Shown: in pieces, positions 56,033 through 64,000 of the stretch | Position numbering within the stretch: position 1 is the stretch's first letter | Layout: every line of letters begins with the position of its first letter | Origin: Escherichia sp. ESNIH1 | Lineage (GTDB): Bacteria > Pseudomonadota > Gammaproteobacteria > Enterobacterales > Enterobacteriaceae | DNA length: 64,000 bases | Direction of reading: 5' to 3' | Assembly (NCBI GenBank): GCA_002918705.1 | Contig: PQKR01000005.1 | Coordinates: 186,001 to 250,000, forward strand | Made by a program: the position numbers and the translations under genes | The notes under the pieces: model-generated | Database searches by the model: none | Seen by the model: the letters and a program-made list of their open reading frames with translations, nothing else | What the model was told of the DNA's origin: nothing

Positions 56033-57571
56033 TCAGAACAGCCCGAGCGGTTTATCCGAGTAGCTCACCAGCAGGCACTTGGTCTGCTGGTAGTGATCCA
56101 GCATCATCTTATGGGTTTCGCGCCCGATGCCGGACTGCTTGTAGCCGCCGAACGCCGCGTGGGCGGGATAGGCGTGGTAACAGTTGGTCCAGACGCGTCC
56201 GGCCTGGATGCCGCGACCCATCTTATAGGCCAGGCTGCCGTTGCGGCTCCAGACGCCCGCGCCCAGTCCGTACTGGGTATCGTTGGCTAGCTCCAGCGCC
56301 TCCTCCACGGTTTTAAAGGTGGTCACAGCGAGCACCGGGCCAAAGATCTCCTCCTGAAAAACACGCATGTTGTTCTGCCCAAAAAGAATGGTCGGCTCAA
56401 GGTAGTAACCCTCTTTCAGCTCGCCCTCCAGCAGCTTGCGCCGCCCGCCGGTGAGCACGTCCGCCCCCTCGTTTTTACCGATATCGATGTAGTTCAGGAT
56501 GGTCTCCAGCTGCCCCTGGGAGACCTGGGCGCCCATCTGGGTGACGGTATCCAGCGGGTTGCCGCTGCGGATGCTCTCTACCCGACGGATGGCGCGCTCC
56601 ATAAAGCGCTCGTAGATCGACTCCTGCACCAGCGCCCGGCTCGGGCAGGTACAGACCTCTCCCTGGTTAAAGGCAAACAGGGCAAAGCCCTCCAGCGCCT
56701 TATCAAAGAATGCATCCTCTTCGTCCATCACGTCAGCAAAGAAGATGTTTGGCGACTTGCCGCCCAGCTCGAGGGTGACCGGAATAATGTTCTGGGTCGC
56801 GTACTGCATGATCTGCTGGCCCACTTCGGTGGAGCCGGTAAAGGCCACCTTGGCGATGCGCTTCGAGGTGGCAAGATACTCACCAATTTCACCCCCGGCG
56901 CCGTTGACCACGTTCACTACGCCCGGCGGCAGCAGATCGCCCACAATCTCCATCAGCAGCAGCACCGAGAGCGGCGTCAGGCGCGCAGGTTTCAAAACGA
57001 TGCAGTTCCCGGCGGCGAGCGCAGGCGCCATCTTCCAGCTTGCCATCAGCAGCGGGAAGTTCCACGGGATAATCTGCCCAACCACGCCCAGCGGCTCGCG
57101 GAAGTGGTAGGCCACCGTCTCGCTGTCTACCTCGCTGATGCCGCCCTCCTGGGCACGAATACAGGAGGCAAAGTAACGGAAATGGTCGATCGCCAGCGGC
57201 ACGTCGGCCCCGCTGGTTTCACGGATCGGCTTGCCGTTATCCCAGGTCTCGGCGGTCGCCAGCAGCTCCAGGTTCTGCTCCATGCGATCGGCTATCTTCA
57301 GCAAAATGGCCGCCCGATCCTGCACGGAGGTATGCGCCCACTTATCTTTCGCCTTATGGGCAGCGTCCAGCGCCAGATCGATATCACGCTTGCTGGAGCT
57401 GGCAATTTCACACAGCGGCTGGCCGGTGACCGGGGTCAGGTTCTGGTAGTACTCGCCGTCGGCAGGGGGAACCCAGTCGCCGCCGATAAAGTTTTCATAG
57501 CGCGCTTTTAAGGTAAGAGGATAACCGTATTCGCCAGGCTGGATGCGGTTGGCGGGGGGATTGTTTGTCAT
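56033..57571 (-). CDS. aldB: Aldehyde dehydrogenase B
   Basis: NADP-dependent aldehyde dehydrogenase for acetaldehyde and other small aldehydes, in E. coli induced in stationary phase by RpoS and CRP. The 512 residues equal E. coli AldB. Catalytic Cys307 ([12 protein letters not shown]) and general-base Glu268 (LELGGKSPN) are present, as is the cofactor loop FTGSTEVG. It is convergent with the accessory segment and divergent from the ROK gene. Confidence 0.97.
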   Translation of the reverse strand: MTNNPPANRIQPGEYGYPLTLKARYENFIGGDWVPPADGEYYQNLTPVTGQPLCEIASSSKRDIDLALDAAHKAKDKWAHTSVQDRAAILLKIADRMEQNLELLATAETWDNGKPIRETSGADVPLAIDHFRYFASCIRAQEGGISEVDSETVAYHFREPLGVVGQIIPWNFPLLMASWKMAPALAAGNCIVLKPARLTPLSVLLLMEIVGDLLPPGVVNVVNGAGGEIGEYLATSKRIAKVAFTGSTEVGQQIMQYATQNIIPVTLELGGKSPNIFFADVMDEEDAFFDKALEGFALFAFNQGEVCTCPSRALVQESIYERFMERAIRRVESIRSGNPLDTVTQMGAQVSQGQLETILNYIDIGKNEGADVLTGGRRKLLEGELKEGYYLEPTILFGQNNMRVFQEEIFGPVLAVTTFKTVEEALELANDTQYGLGAGVWSRNGSLAYKMGRGIQAGRVWTNCYHAYPAHAAFGGYKQSGIGRETHKMMLDHYQQTKCLLVSYSDKPLGLF

Positions 57572-57735
57572 GGCCGTCTCCTTGCAGGGGTGTCCTTCAA
57601 GGGTAGCCGCGGTGGATAAAAAAGAAGCAATCAGATTGCCGCTTTTCGACGCTGTTCACGTATTACCTTACTTTACATTCTCCCGCCTGGCCTGAGCCAT
57701 AATTAAGCGTATGGAACCGGAAAAGGGAAATACCT

Positions 57736-58620
57736 ATGCACTATTTTATTGGTTTTGATGTCGGGGGAACCCACATCAAGCATGGCCTGATCGACGAGCA
57801 TGGTAAAGAGCTCTCTTCGGAGGAGTTCGACACGCCTGAGGACGAAGCGTCGTTTAAAAAAGCGTGGAAAGAGGTCGTTGAAACCTATCAGAAGGATCAT
57901 GAGATTGCCGGTATCGGCGTCAGTTTTCCCGGCCATATCAACGTGCATACCGGCAAGGCGAAGAAAGCGGGCGCGCTGGACTTTATGGATGGCGCAAATC
58001 TGCACGATCTCTTCTCGACCCTCACCGATCTGCCCGTAGTGGTGGAAAACGATGCCAACTGTGCGGCGCTCGGCGAGCGCTGGCGCGGTGCCGGGCAGGA
58101 ATTTGAGAACTTCGTCTGCATCACCGTGGGAACCGGCATCGGCGGCGGGATCATCGTCAACGGTGAGCTGTTCCGGGGTGTGCACTTCCACGCCGGTGAG
58201 TTTGGCGTGATCCCGGTCGGCAACAACGGCGAATGTATGCACGAGGTCGCCTCCGGCAGCGGTCTGATGAAAGCCTGCCGCCAGGCGCTGGCGGTCTCCG
58301 CCGACGAGCTGCCGCACGGTAAAGAGCTCTTCGAGCGGATGGATAGCGATGTCCATCTGCGCGAGGCCATTAACCAGTGGGCGCTCTTCCTGGCGCGTGG
58401 CGTCTATAGCGTCATCTCCATGTTCGACCCCGAGGCGGTGCTGATTGGCGGCGGGCTGAGCGAGCAGGAGAAGGTCTACCAGCTACTCGATCGTCACCTG
58501 GAAACCTTCGAGATGTGGGAGGCGCTGCGCGTGCCGATCCACCCCTGCAAGCTGGGAAATCAGGCGGGCAGATTAGGCGCAGTGTGGCTGGCAAAGCAGA
58601 AAATCACCCCAGATGAGTAA
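57736..58620 (+). CDS. ROK-family sugar kinase
   Basis: A 294-residue ROK protein without a DNA-binding domain, so a kinase rather than a repressor. The phosphate loop DVGGTHIKHG is at 8-17 and the catalytic base Asp106 lies in VVVENDANCAALGE. The GTGIGGGI motif and the HAGEFG block are intact. The CxCGxxGC zinc motif of many ROK kinases is missing (GNNGECMHEVASGSGL instead), as in the beta-glucoside kinase (BglK) group. Substrate is unknown; a hexose or phospho-glucoside is likely. It stands alone, where E. coli has yiaY. AAGGGA lies 8 nt before the ATG. Confidence 0.85.
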   Translation: MHYFIGFDVGGTHIKHGLIDEHGKELSSEEFDTPEDEASFKKAWKEVVETYQKDHEIAGIGVSFPGHINVHTGKAKKAGALDFMDGANLHDLFSTLTDLPVVVENDANCAALGERWRGAGQEFENFVCITVGTGIGGGIIVNGELFRGVHFHAGEFGVIPVGNNGECMHEVASGSGLMKACRQALAVSADELPHGKELFERMDSDVHLREAINQWALFLARGVYSVISMFDPEAVLIGGGLSEQEKVYQLLDRHLETFEMWEALRVPIHPCKLGNQAGRLGAVWLAKQKITPDE

Positions 58621-58643
58621 GTAACACTTGCCAGTTAGGCTGT

Positions 58644-58721
58644 TGCCCGGCGGCGCTACGCTTGCACGGGCCTACGGTCTGGCGTTTTTTGTAGGCTGGG
58701 CAAGCGTAGCGCCGCACGGCA
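58644..58721. repeat. REP pair between the ROK gene and selB
   Basis: Inverted REP pair (GCCCGGCGGCGCTACGC... and GTAGGCTGGGCAAGC...) in the gap between the converging genes. Confidence 0.88.
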
Positions 58722-58722
58722 T

Positions 58723-60582
58723 TCAGGCAATAACGGCCGGGCCAGCCGGGAACAGCAGGGCGTCGCGCAGCAGGTGATCGTTGCCGCGTCGGCGGGTAAA
58801 GCCGATGCGGTCGAAATATTCGAGGATCTGAATGGCCAGCTTGCGTCCGACGTTGAGCCGGTCGCGGAAATCGGCGGCACAGGTTGATCCGCGCTCGCCG
58901 TCCAGCTCACGGATCAGGTTCGCAAAGGCCACAATACGATCGTTACGGTAGTAGCGATCTTTTACGATCGCCACGATCATCCCCTGCTGTGCCGCCTGAT
59001 GCAGAACACCGCGCATAGCCTGCTCGTCTGCCCCTACCTCCCGCGCCAGGTCACGCACCCACCAGGGTTCATCCGCAAACAGCGTGGCGGCTTTCTGCCA
59101 GACAGCCTCCTGCTCAGGAGTGAAGCCCGCTTTATGATCCGGCAGGTGCAGCCAGCCGTGATGGCTGTGGATATCTCCGTTCTCCCGCATCCGCTCGATG
59201 AGCGTCAGTACTAACGCCTCGTTCTCCATCGGCAGGGCCATGCGGCGCAAACGCTCGCGGCCTGGCCCCGGCTCGTCCCGGTGCTGCGCATGGTAGGTCG
59301 CCAGGGTATCAAGGATCTTGCGCTGCCAGCGGGCGGCGACTGCGACGCTAATCAGGCTGTCTCCGGCCTGGATCAGCTCTGGGCTCTCGGTCAGCGTCGC
59401 TAGTCCCTGAGCGTTAAGCTGTCTCTCCCACGCGAACGACGGCAGATCTACCGCGCCGCGGGTCAGGTGCACCGCCAGCACGCTGGCATCGTCACCTGCT
59501 GCTGCCAGCGCGGCGATCCACGCCAGGTACTCCGGCTTACGTTTGCCCCGGCGCGGCGGATTGAGCGTGACCACCCGCGCGCCGGCCAGCGTCGCGCGGG
59601 CAGAAATATCCCGCAGCACCAGCCGATCGTTATCCGCCAGCCACAGCGGCGTATCCAGCACCAGCTCGGCCAGGTTATCTTCGAGCAGCGAGACGCGGCC
59701 CGTCACGTGGCTGGCGGCATGGTGAATGTGCAGCGGCTGCCACTGGCCCAGCGGCGCGTGGGTGTGCAGCGCCACGATCAGCCGTGTCACAGGCTCGGGC
59801 GGCGCCTCGGCAAGCAGCCAGTCGCCGCGGCTGATAGCCTCTTTTTCAGCATCGCCCGCAATGTTCAGGGCAATACGCTGCCCGGCGTGGGCCTGCTCTA
59901 CCGGCTGGTTTTGGGCGTGCAGGCCACGCACGCGCATCGGCCTGTTTACCCCGGTGAGCCACAGAGTATCACCTACCCTTACGCTGCCGGAGAGCGCCGT
60001 GCCGGTCACTACCAGCCCTGCCCCCTTGACGCTAAACGCACGATCGATAGCGAGGCGGAAACGGTGCTCAGCCGTCTGCTCGCGCTCGGGCAGCGCCAGC
60101 AGATGCGTGCGCAACGCCTCAATGCCCACCCCCTGCGTCGCGGCGGTAGTAAACAGCGTGGCCTGCGGATAGCCAAACTCCGCCAGCACGCTGCGCACCT
60201 CGGCCTCGACTTCAGCTATCCGCGCCGCGTCCACGCGATCGGCCTTGGTCAGTGCCACGGTCAGCGCCGGGTTGCCGGTGAGCTGTAAAATCGCCAGGTG
60301 CTCCCGGGTTTGGGCCATCACGCCGTCGTCGCAGGCGACCACCAGCAGCGCCCCGTCGATGCCGCCGACGCCTGCCAGCATATTGGCGAGAAATTTCTCG
60401 TGGCCCGGCACGTCGATAAACCCCGGCACGCGCCCGTCCGGCTGCGGCCAGTAGGCGTAGCCGAGGTCGATGGTCATGCTACGCTTCTTCTCTTCCGGCA
60501 GCCGGTCGGCGTTGATACCGGTGAGCGCCTCCAGCAGCGTCGTTTTGCCGTGGTCGACGTGCCCGGCCGTTGCAATAATCAT
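58723..60582 (-). CDS. selB: Selenocysteine-specific elongation factor SelB
   Basis: Translation GTPase that delivers selenocysteinyl-tRNA to UGA codons marked by a SECIS hairpin. Residues 1-170 form the G domain (GHVDHGKTT at 7-15, DVPGHEKFL). EF-Tu-like domains 2 and 3 follow, and the C-terminal third holds four winged-helix domains that bind the SECIS. The 619 residues compare with 614 in E. coli. The ATG overlaps the selA stop by 4 nt. No selenoprotein gene lies in the window. Confidence 0.97.
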   Translation of the reverse strand: MIIATAGHVDHGKTTLLEALTGINADRLPEEKKRSMTIDLGYAYWPQPDGRVPGFIDVPGHEKFLANMLAGVGGIDGALLVVACDDGVMAQTREHLAILQLTGNPALTVALTKADRVDAARIAEVEAEVRSVLAEFGYPQATLFTTAATQGVGIEALRTHLLALPEREQTAEHRFRLAIDRAFSVKGAGLVVTGTALSGSVRVGDTLWLTGVNRPMRVRGLHAQNQPVEQAHAGQRIALNIAGDAEKEAISRGDWLLAEAPPEPVTRLIVALHTHAPLGQWQPLHIHHAASHVTGRVSLLEDNLAELVLDTPLWLADNDRLVLRDISARATLAGARVVTLNPPRRGKRKPEYLAWIAALAAAGDDASVLAVHLTRGAVDLPSFAWERQLNAQGLATLTESPELIQAGDSLISVAVAARWQRKILDTLATYHAQHRDEPGPGRERLRRMALPMENEALVLTLIERMRENGDIHSHHGWLHLPDHKAGFTPEQEAVWQKAATLFADEPWWVRDLAREVGADEQAMRGVLHQAAQQGMIVAIVKDRYYRNDRIVAFANLIRELDGERGSTCAADFRDRLNVGRKLAIQILEYFDRIGFTRRRGNDHLLRDALLFPAGPAVIA

Positions 60583-61967
60583 TTCAGTAACCTGTTCAAA
60601 AAGCGGGATTCATCGTCAAGGCAGCGCAGATCGAGCCACAGACGACCGTCGGAGATGCGGCCAATCACCGGCTGCGGTAGCGTGCGCCACTGGGCTGCCA
60701 GCGCCTCGAGGCGGCTGCCGCGTCCGTCGCGGGGGGTAAAGGTCAGCGCCGCGCTGGGTAGCCTGTCAACCGGCAGCGAGCCGCTGCCGATTTGCGACTG
60801 GCAGGCTTCAACCTGAACCAAAAACTCAGCGTAGCGGCTCTCCAGCGCGGGCTGCAGCCGCTCGGCCTGCTGGCGGATATCGTCCGCGCTGCGGGTCAGC
60901 AGGCGCAGCGTCGGCAGCCGTTCGGCCAGCTTCTCCGGATGCAGATAGAGCCTGAGCGTTGCTTCCAGCGCGGCGAGGGTCATCTTATCCACCCGCAGGG
61001 CGCGCTTAAGCGGGTGCTGCTGGAGCTTCGCAATCAGCTCGCGCTTGCCGATGATGATCCCCGCCTGCGGGCCACCGGGCAGCTTATCGCCAGAGAAGCT
61101 TACCAGGCTGACGCCTGCGGCAATCATCTCCTGCGGCATCGGCTCTTTCGGCAGGCCGTACTGGCTGAGATCGATCAGCGAGCCGCTGCCCAGGTCGGCC
61201 ACTACCGGTACGTTCAGCGGCAGGCCGAGCTGCACCAGCTCCGCCTCCTCCACCGCCTTGGTGAAGCCGGTGACGGCATAGTTGCTGGTATGGACCTTCA
61301 TCAGCAGCGCCGTATTCTCGTTCACCGCCTCACGATAATCTTTGGCATGGGTGCGGTTGGTGGTTCCTACCTCATGCAGCATACAGCCCGCCTGACGCAT
61401 TACGTCTGGAATGCGGAACGCTCCGCCAATCTCCACCAGCTCGCCGCGCGACACCACGACCTCTTTGCCGTTCGCCAGCGCGGCCAGCATCAGCAGCACC
61501 GCCGCCGCGTTGTTATTGACGATGCAGGCATCTTCTGCGCCGGTCAGGCGGCAGAGTAGATCCGCCACGCCGCGATCGCGATGGCCGCGCCCGGCCTCAT
61601 CAAGGGCGTACTCCAGGGTCACCGGGGTACGCATCGCCTCGGCAACCGCGTCGATGGCGACCTCCGCCTGCAGGGCGCGCCCAAGATTGGTATGCAGCAC
61701 CGTGCCGGTGAGGTTAAATACCGGCCGTAGGGCGCGGGTTTCATGCTGCGCCAGTCGGCTCTCGGTTGCCGTCGCCCAGTCTGCGCACCAGGCGGGCAGC
61801 GCCTGGGTTTCACGCACTGCAAGACGGGCCTCATCCTGAAGCTGGCGCAAGGTATCTACGACGCGGCGGTGACCGAAGGTGTCGACTAAGGCAGCAAACG
61901 CGTCGGCACGCAGCAGACGATCGGTTGCCGGGATCTGGCTGAAAAGTGAGCGTGATTCAAGGGTCAT
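60579..61967 (-). CDS. selA: L-seryl-tRNA(Sec) selenium transferase SelA
   Basis: PLP enzyme that converts seryl-tRNA(Sec) to selenocysteinyl-tRNA(Sec) using selenophosphate. The 462 residues (E. coli 463) contain the PLP lysine Lys295 ([13 protein letters not shown]), at the E. coli position, and the glycine-rich NNNAAAVLL region. It forms an operon with selB (4-nt overlap) and follows yibF by about 95 bp on the same strand. Confidence 0.97.
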   Translation of the reverse strand: MTLESRSLFSQIPATDRLLRADAFAALVDTFGHRRVVDTLRQLQDEARLAVRETQALPAWCADWATATESRLAQHETRALRPVFNLTGTVLHTNLGRALQAEVAIDAVAEAMRTPVTLEYALDEAGRGHRDRGVADLLCRLTGAEDACIVNNNAAAVLLMLAALANGKEVVVSRGELVEIGGAFRIPDVMRQAGCMLHEVGTTNRTHAKDYREAVNENTALLMKVHTSNYAVTGFTKAVEEAELVQLGLPLNVPVVADLGSGSLIDLSQYGLPKEPMPQEMIAAGVSLVSFSGDKLPGGPQAGIIIGKRELIAKLQQHPLKRALRVDKMTLAALEATLRLYLHPEKLAERLPTLRLLTRSADDIRQQAERLQPALESRYAEFLVQVEACQSQIGSGSLPVDRLPSAALTFTPRDGRGSRLEALAAQWRTLPQPVIGRISDGRLWLDLRCLDDESRFLNRLLK

Positions 61968-62062
61968 GACAAAGCCTGCAGTAGATTACCCCTCCCGTCG
62001 GAGAGGATTCGACGTGAAGGGGGATTGTACAGCGTACCGGCGCAGGCTGTCAGTATCGTGAG

Positions 62063-62671
62063 TTAGGACTTTGGCGGTTCGGTGCGGGCAAAGCTTTCTC
62101 GCTGGAACAGGGTCTCCACCAGTTTCACCAGCTGCGGCCTGTCCACGCACCAGCCGGGCGAGACGCGGCGGAAGTTGATATAGCCGATGGCGCAGGCCAC
62201 GGCGATAGTGGCAACGTTAAGGCTATCCGGCTGAATATCGCCCTCGCTGACGTGCTTTTCCAGCATGTCCAGCGCCCGGCTAATTTTCTCCCGCTGGCGC
62301 AGCAGCTCGGTTTCCGACTGCTGGGCTGCCGGTCGAGCCTGCTCGCGCACCGAGACCAGCGCGGCGTCCATCACCCCATCGGCCAGGGCCTCTATCTGGC
62401 GCAGCTTCAGGGCGGCTTTCGGCTCCTTCGGCAGCATAGCGGGCGCAGCGTCTAACAGCTCCAGCCAGGCGGCAATAATTGGCGAGTCGTACCAGACCTC
62501 CCCCTCGTCGGTAACCAGCGCCGGGACTTTGCCTAGCGGGTTATAGTTCGCAACGCCATTTTCGCCGTTGTAGGGGAACTCATTTACAAATTCAAAGGTG
62601 ATCCCCTTTTCCAGCAGGATAACGGAGATTTTGCGTACGTAGGGGCTGGTGTAGCTGCCGATAAGTTTCAT
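62063..62671 (-). CDS. yibF: Glutathione S-transferase-like protein YibF
   Basis: A 202-residue GST-fold protein, same length as E. coli YibF. The N-terminal thioredoxin-like domain has [12 protein letters not shown] (Ser/Thr active-site region), the conserved cis-Pro in GKVPALV and the glutathione-binding DSPII. The C-terminal helical domain follows. Substrate is unknown. The start at 62671 ([10 protein letters not shown]) agrees with E. coli; 25 upstream in-frame codons are rejected. It lies between yibH and selA on one strand. Confidence 0.93.
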   Translation of the reverse strand: MKLIGSYTSPYVRKISVILLEKGITFEFVNEFPYNGENGVANYNPLGKVPALVTDEGEVWYDSPIIAAWLELLDAAPAMLPKEPKAALKLRQIEALADGVMDAALVSVREQARPAAQQSETELLRQREKISRALDMLEKHVSEGDIQPDSLNVATIAVACAIGYINFRRVSPGWCVDRPQLVKLVETLFQRESFARTEPPKS

Positions 62672-62761
62672 TATCTGATCCTGTCTACCCACAAAAAAGT
62701 AATTATGGATCAGCGATGAAAAAAAGGCAGGTGATGCCTGGCACATTCCTGCCTTTTGAGA

Positions 62762-63898
62762 TTAATGGTCAAGGTAGAGGTAGTGCATCCAGCTGGTCAT
62801 CCGCAGCAGCACTTTGCGCATCACCGAGACGTGGTGAAAGTGATCGGAGTAGACCGCGACCTGGGCATAGATGCCGTCCGGCAGGGCGTCCACCTCGGCA
62901 TTGGGTTCCAGCTCAATGGTGCCCAGCACGCCGTCGGTACCGGGCACCACCGTCAGCGACTGCAAGACGCCCTGCGCCTGATAGGAGCCGCCCGGCACCA
63001 CGGGCAGGATAGTGGTTAGCTTGCCCTTAAACACCTGGCCAGGCAGGGCGTTGAACACCACCTCCGCTTCGTCGCCAGGTTCAAGGCGCAGCAGGGAGTT
63101 CTGGCGGAACTGGGCCACAATCTGCCGCTTCTGCTGGGGAATAAAGACCATTACCGGACGCAGAGGCAGCGCGGCGGCGTAGGTTCCCGGGCGGATCAGC
63201 ATCTGAGTAACATAGCCATCGCTCGGGGCGCGGATCACCGTCTGCTCAAGGTTATATTTTGCCTCGGTCAGCTGCGCCCGCAGGCTAACGATCTGCGACT
63301 GTTCGCCGTTGACCATGCTGTCCAGCTGGCTCTGGATCTGCACCTGGTCAGCCACAGAGGTTTTTACCATCGCATCCTGGGCGAGGTAGTTCTGCCGCGC
63401 ATTGTCGATATCGCTTTCAGAGAACGGATTCACCCTTGCCCGGCTGCCGCGCACGTAGCGCTGGTAGTCTTTATAGAGGCGGTCGCGTTCGGCCGAGACG
63501 CGCATAGTATTGGCCTGGGCGCCCGCCAGCTGCGCCTTGAGCACGTGGATATTATGGGTAGCCGTCACCAGGTCAGCGTTAAGCCTGTCGACCCTGGCCT
63601 GATACCGCACAGGATCGAGCTTAAAAAGCACGTCGCCCTTTTTAATCAGCTGGTTTGATTTATCCGTTACCTCACTGACGATACCGGTGACCTGCGGCGT
63701 AATCGGAATCGAGATCACTGCCTTCTGCGCTGTAAAGGTATAGGGGTGGTTGTAGTTCATGAGCAGGATCAGGGCGCTGACGAGAAATATGCCTCCCAGC
63801 GCCGCCGTGGAGAGCGTCCACTGATTCACCGGAATGCGGAATATTTTAAATATCGCCCAGGCAAGAGCGACATAGGTTAAGACGATCAGCAGATCCAT
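62762..63898 (-). CDS. yibH: HlyD-family membrane fusion protein YibH
   Basis: A 378-residue periplasmic adaptor with an N-terminal signal-anchor helix ([20 protein letters not shown], then a second hydrophobic stretch near 30-48), a biotinyl-lipoyl-like domain split by a coiled-coil hairpin (about 90-210), and a beta-barrel domain. The length equals E. coli YibH. It starts 3 bp after yibI, whose DUF3302 product is its likely inner-membrane partner. Export substrate is unknown; no transporter ATPase or outer-membrane factor is adjacent. Confidence 0.93.
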   Translation of the reverse strand: MDLLIVLTYVALAWAIFKIFRIPVNQWTLSTAALGGIFLVSALILLMNYNHPYTFTAQKAVISIPITPQVTGIVSEVTDKSNQLIKKGDVLFKLDPVRYQARVDRLNADLVTATHNIHVLKAQLAGAQANTMRVSAERDRLYKDYQRYVRGSRARVNPFSESDIDNARQNYLAQDAMVKTSVADQVQIQSQLDSMVNGEQSQIVSLRAQLTEAKYNLEQTVIRAPSDGYVTQMLIRPGTYAAALPLRPVMVFIPQQKRQIVAQFRQNSLLRLEPGDEAEVVFNALPGQVFKGKLTTILPVVPGGSYQAQGVLQSLTVVPGTDGVLGTIELEPNAEVDALPDGIYAQVAVYSDHFHHVSVMRKVLLRMTSWMHYLYLDH

Positions 63899-63901
63899 AC
63901 G

Positions 63902-64000
63902 CTACTCCCCCGCTCGGGTTTGCATTCGCTTCAGCTCTCTTTCCAGCGCCTCGACGCGCTGGTGCAGCTGTAGCTCACTGCCGCCGCTAACGTGGGACTG
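63902..64000 (-). CDS. yibI: DUF3302 inner-membrane protein YibI (5' end outside window)
   Basis: The last 32 codons and the stop of a gene entering from the right. The visible part (QSHVSGGSELQLHQRVEALE, then a basic tail) is a short amphipathic or coiled-coil C-terminus matching the SxxxxxQLQxRIxxLE pattern of E. coli YibI. The membrane helices lie outside. The stop is 3 bp before the yibH start, so the two form an operon. Confidence 0.8.
   Translation of the reverse strand, partial: QSHVSGGSELQLHQRVEALERELKRMQTRAGE

Overview
The window is chromosomal DNA from a member of the Enterobacteriaceae. Gene order follows the E. coli bcs-dpp-proK-eptB-yhjX-tag-bisC-glyQS-xyl-malS-avtA-aldB-selAB-yib segment closely, and many proteins are near-identical to E. 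coli ones. Several departures (a bcs operon without bcsZ, a complete 2-ketogluconate operon, no yiaAB, yiaY or yiaK-S genes) fit an Enterobacter, Lelliottia or Kosakonia type genome better than E. coli itself. The genus cannot be fixed from this window. The DNA is GC-rich, and REP/BIME palindromes occur in many gaps between genes. Comparisons with E. coli layout are from memory.

Layout. 1-8.3 kb: a minus-strand cellulose operon bcsO-bcsQ-bcsA-bcsB-bcsC, with bcsC running off the left edge. 8.8-14.5 kb: the dipeptide importer dppABCDF, preceded by a triple tandem BIME and the proline tRNA proK. 15.6-24.5 kb: eptB, an ohr gene, the pyruvate-responsive yhjX with a clear YpdB-type site, yhjY, tag, yiaC, bisC and yiaD. 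24.6-29.8 kb: a LacI-type regulator and a four-gene operon that match ptxS-kguE-kguK-kguT-kguD of 2-ketogluconate catabolism; the last gene is ghrB of E. coli. A palindrome like the PtxS operator lies in front of the operon. 29.9-36.3 kb: cspA with its long cold-shock leader, yiaF, yiaG, glyQS, ysaB and wecH. 36.3-44.6 kb: the complete D-xylose system, xylAB divergent from xylFGH-xylR. 44.7-49.3 kb: bax, malS and avtA.

49.3-56.0 kb is an accessory segment where E. coli K-12 carries the yia genes. It holds a HicA/HicB toxin-antitoxin pair, an AraC regulator divergent from a GPH-family transporter plus a GH127 beta-L-arabinofuranosidase, and an AT-rich orphan gene with a type I restriction R-subunit-like nuclease domain. 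The segment lies between two copies of a 23-bp direct repeat that includes the end of avtA, which suggests how it was acquired. 56.0-64.0 kb returns to the core: aldB, a ROK-family kinase, selB-selA for selenocysteine, yibF, yibH and the 3' end of yibI.

The metabolic theme is scavenging of plant- and soil-derived carbon (xylose, arabinofuranosides, 2-ketogluconate, maltodextrins, peptides) together with cellulose secretion. I saw no prophage, insertion sequence, CRISPR array or intact restriction system.
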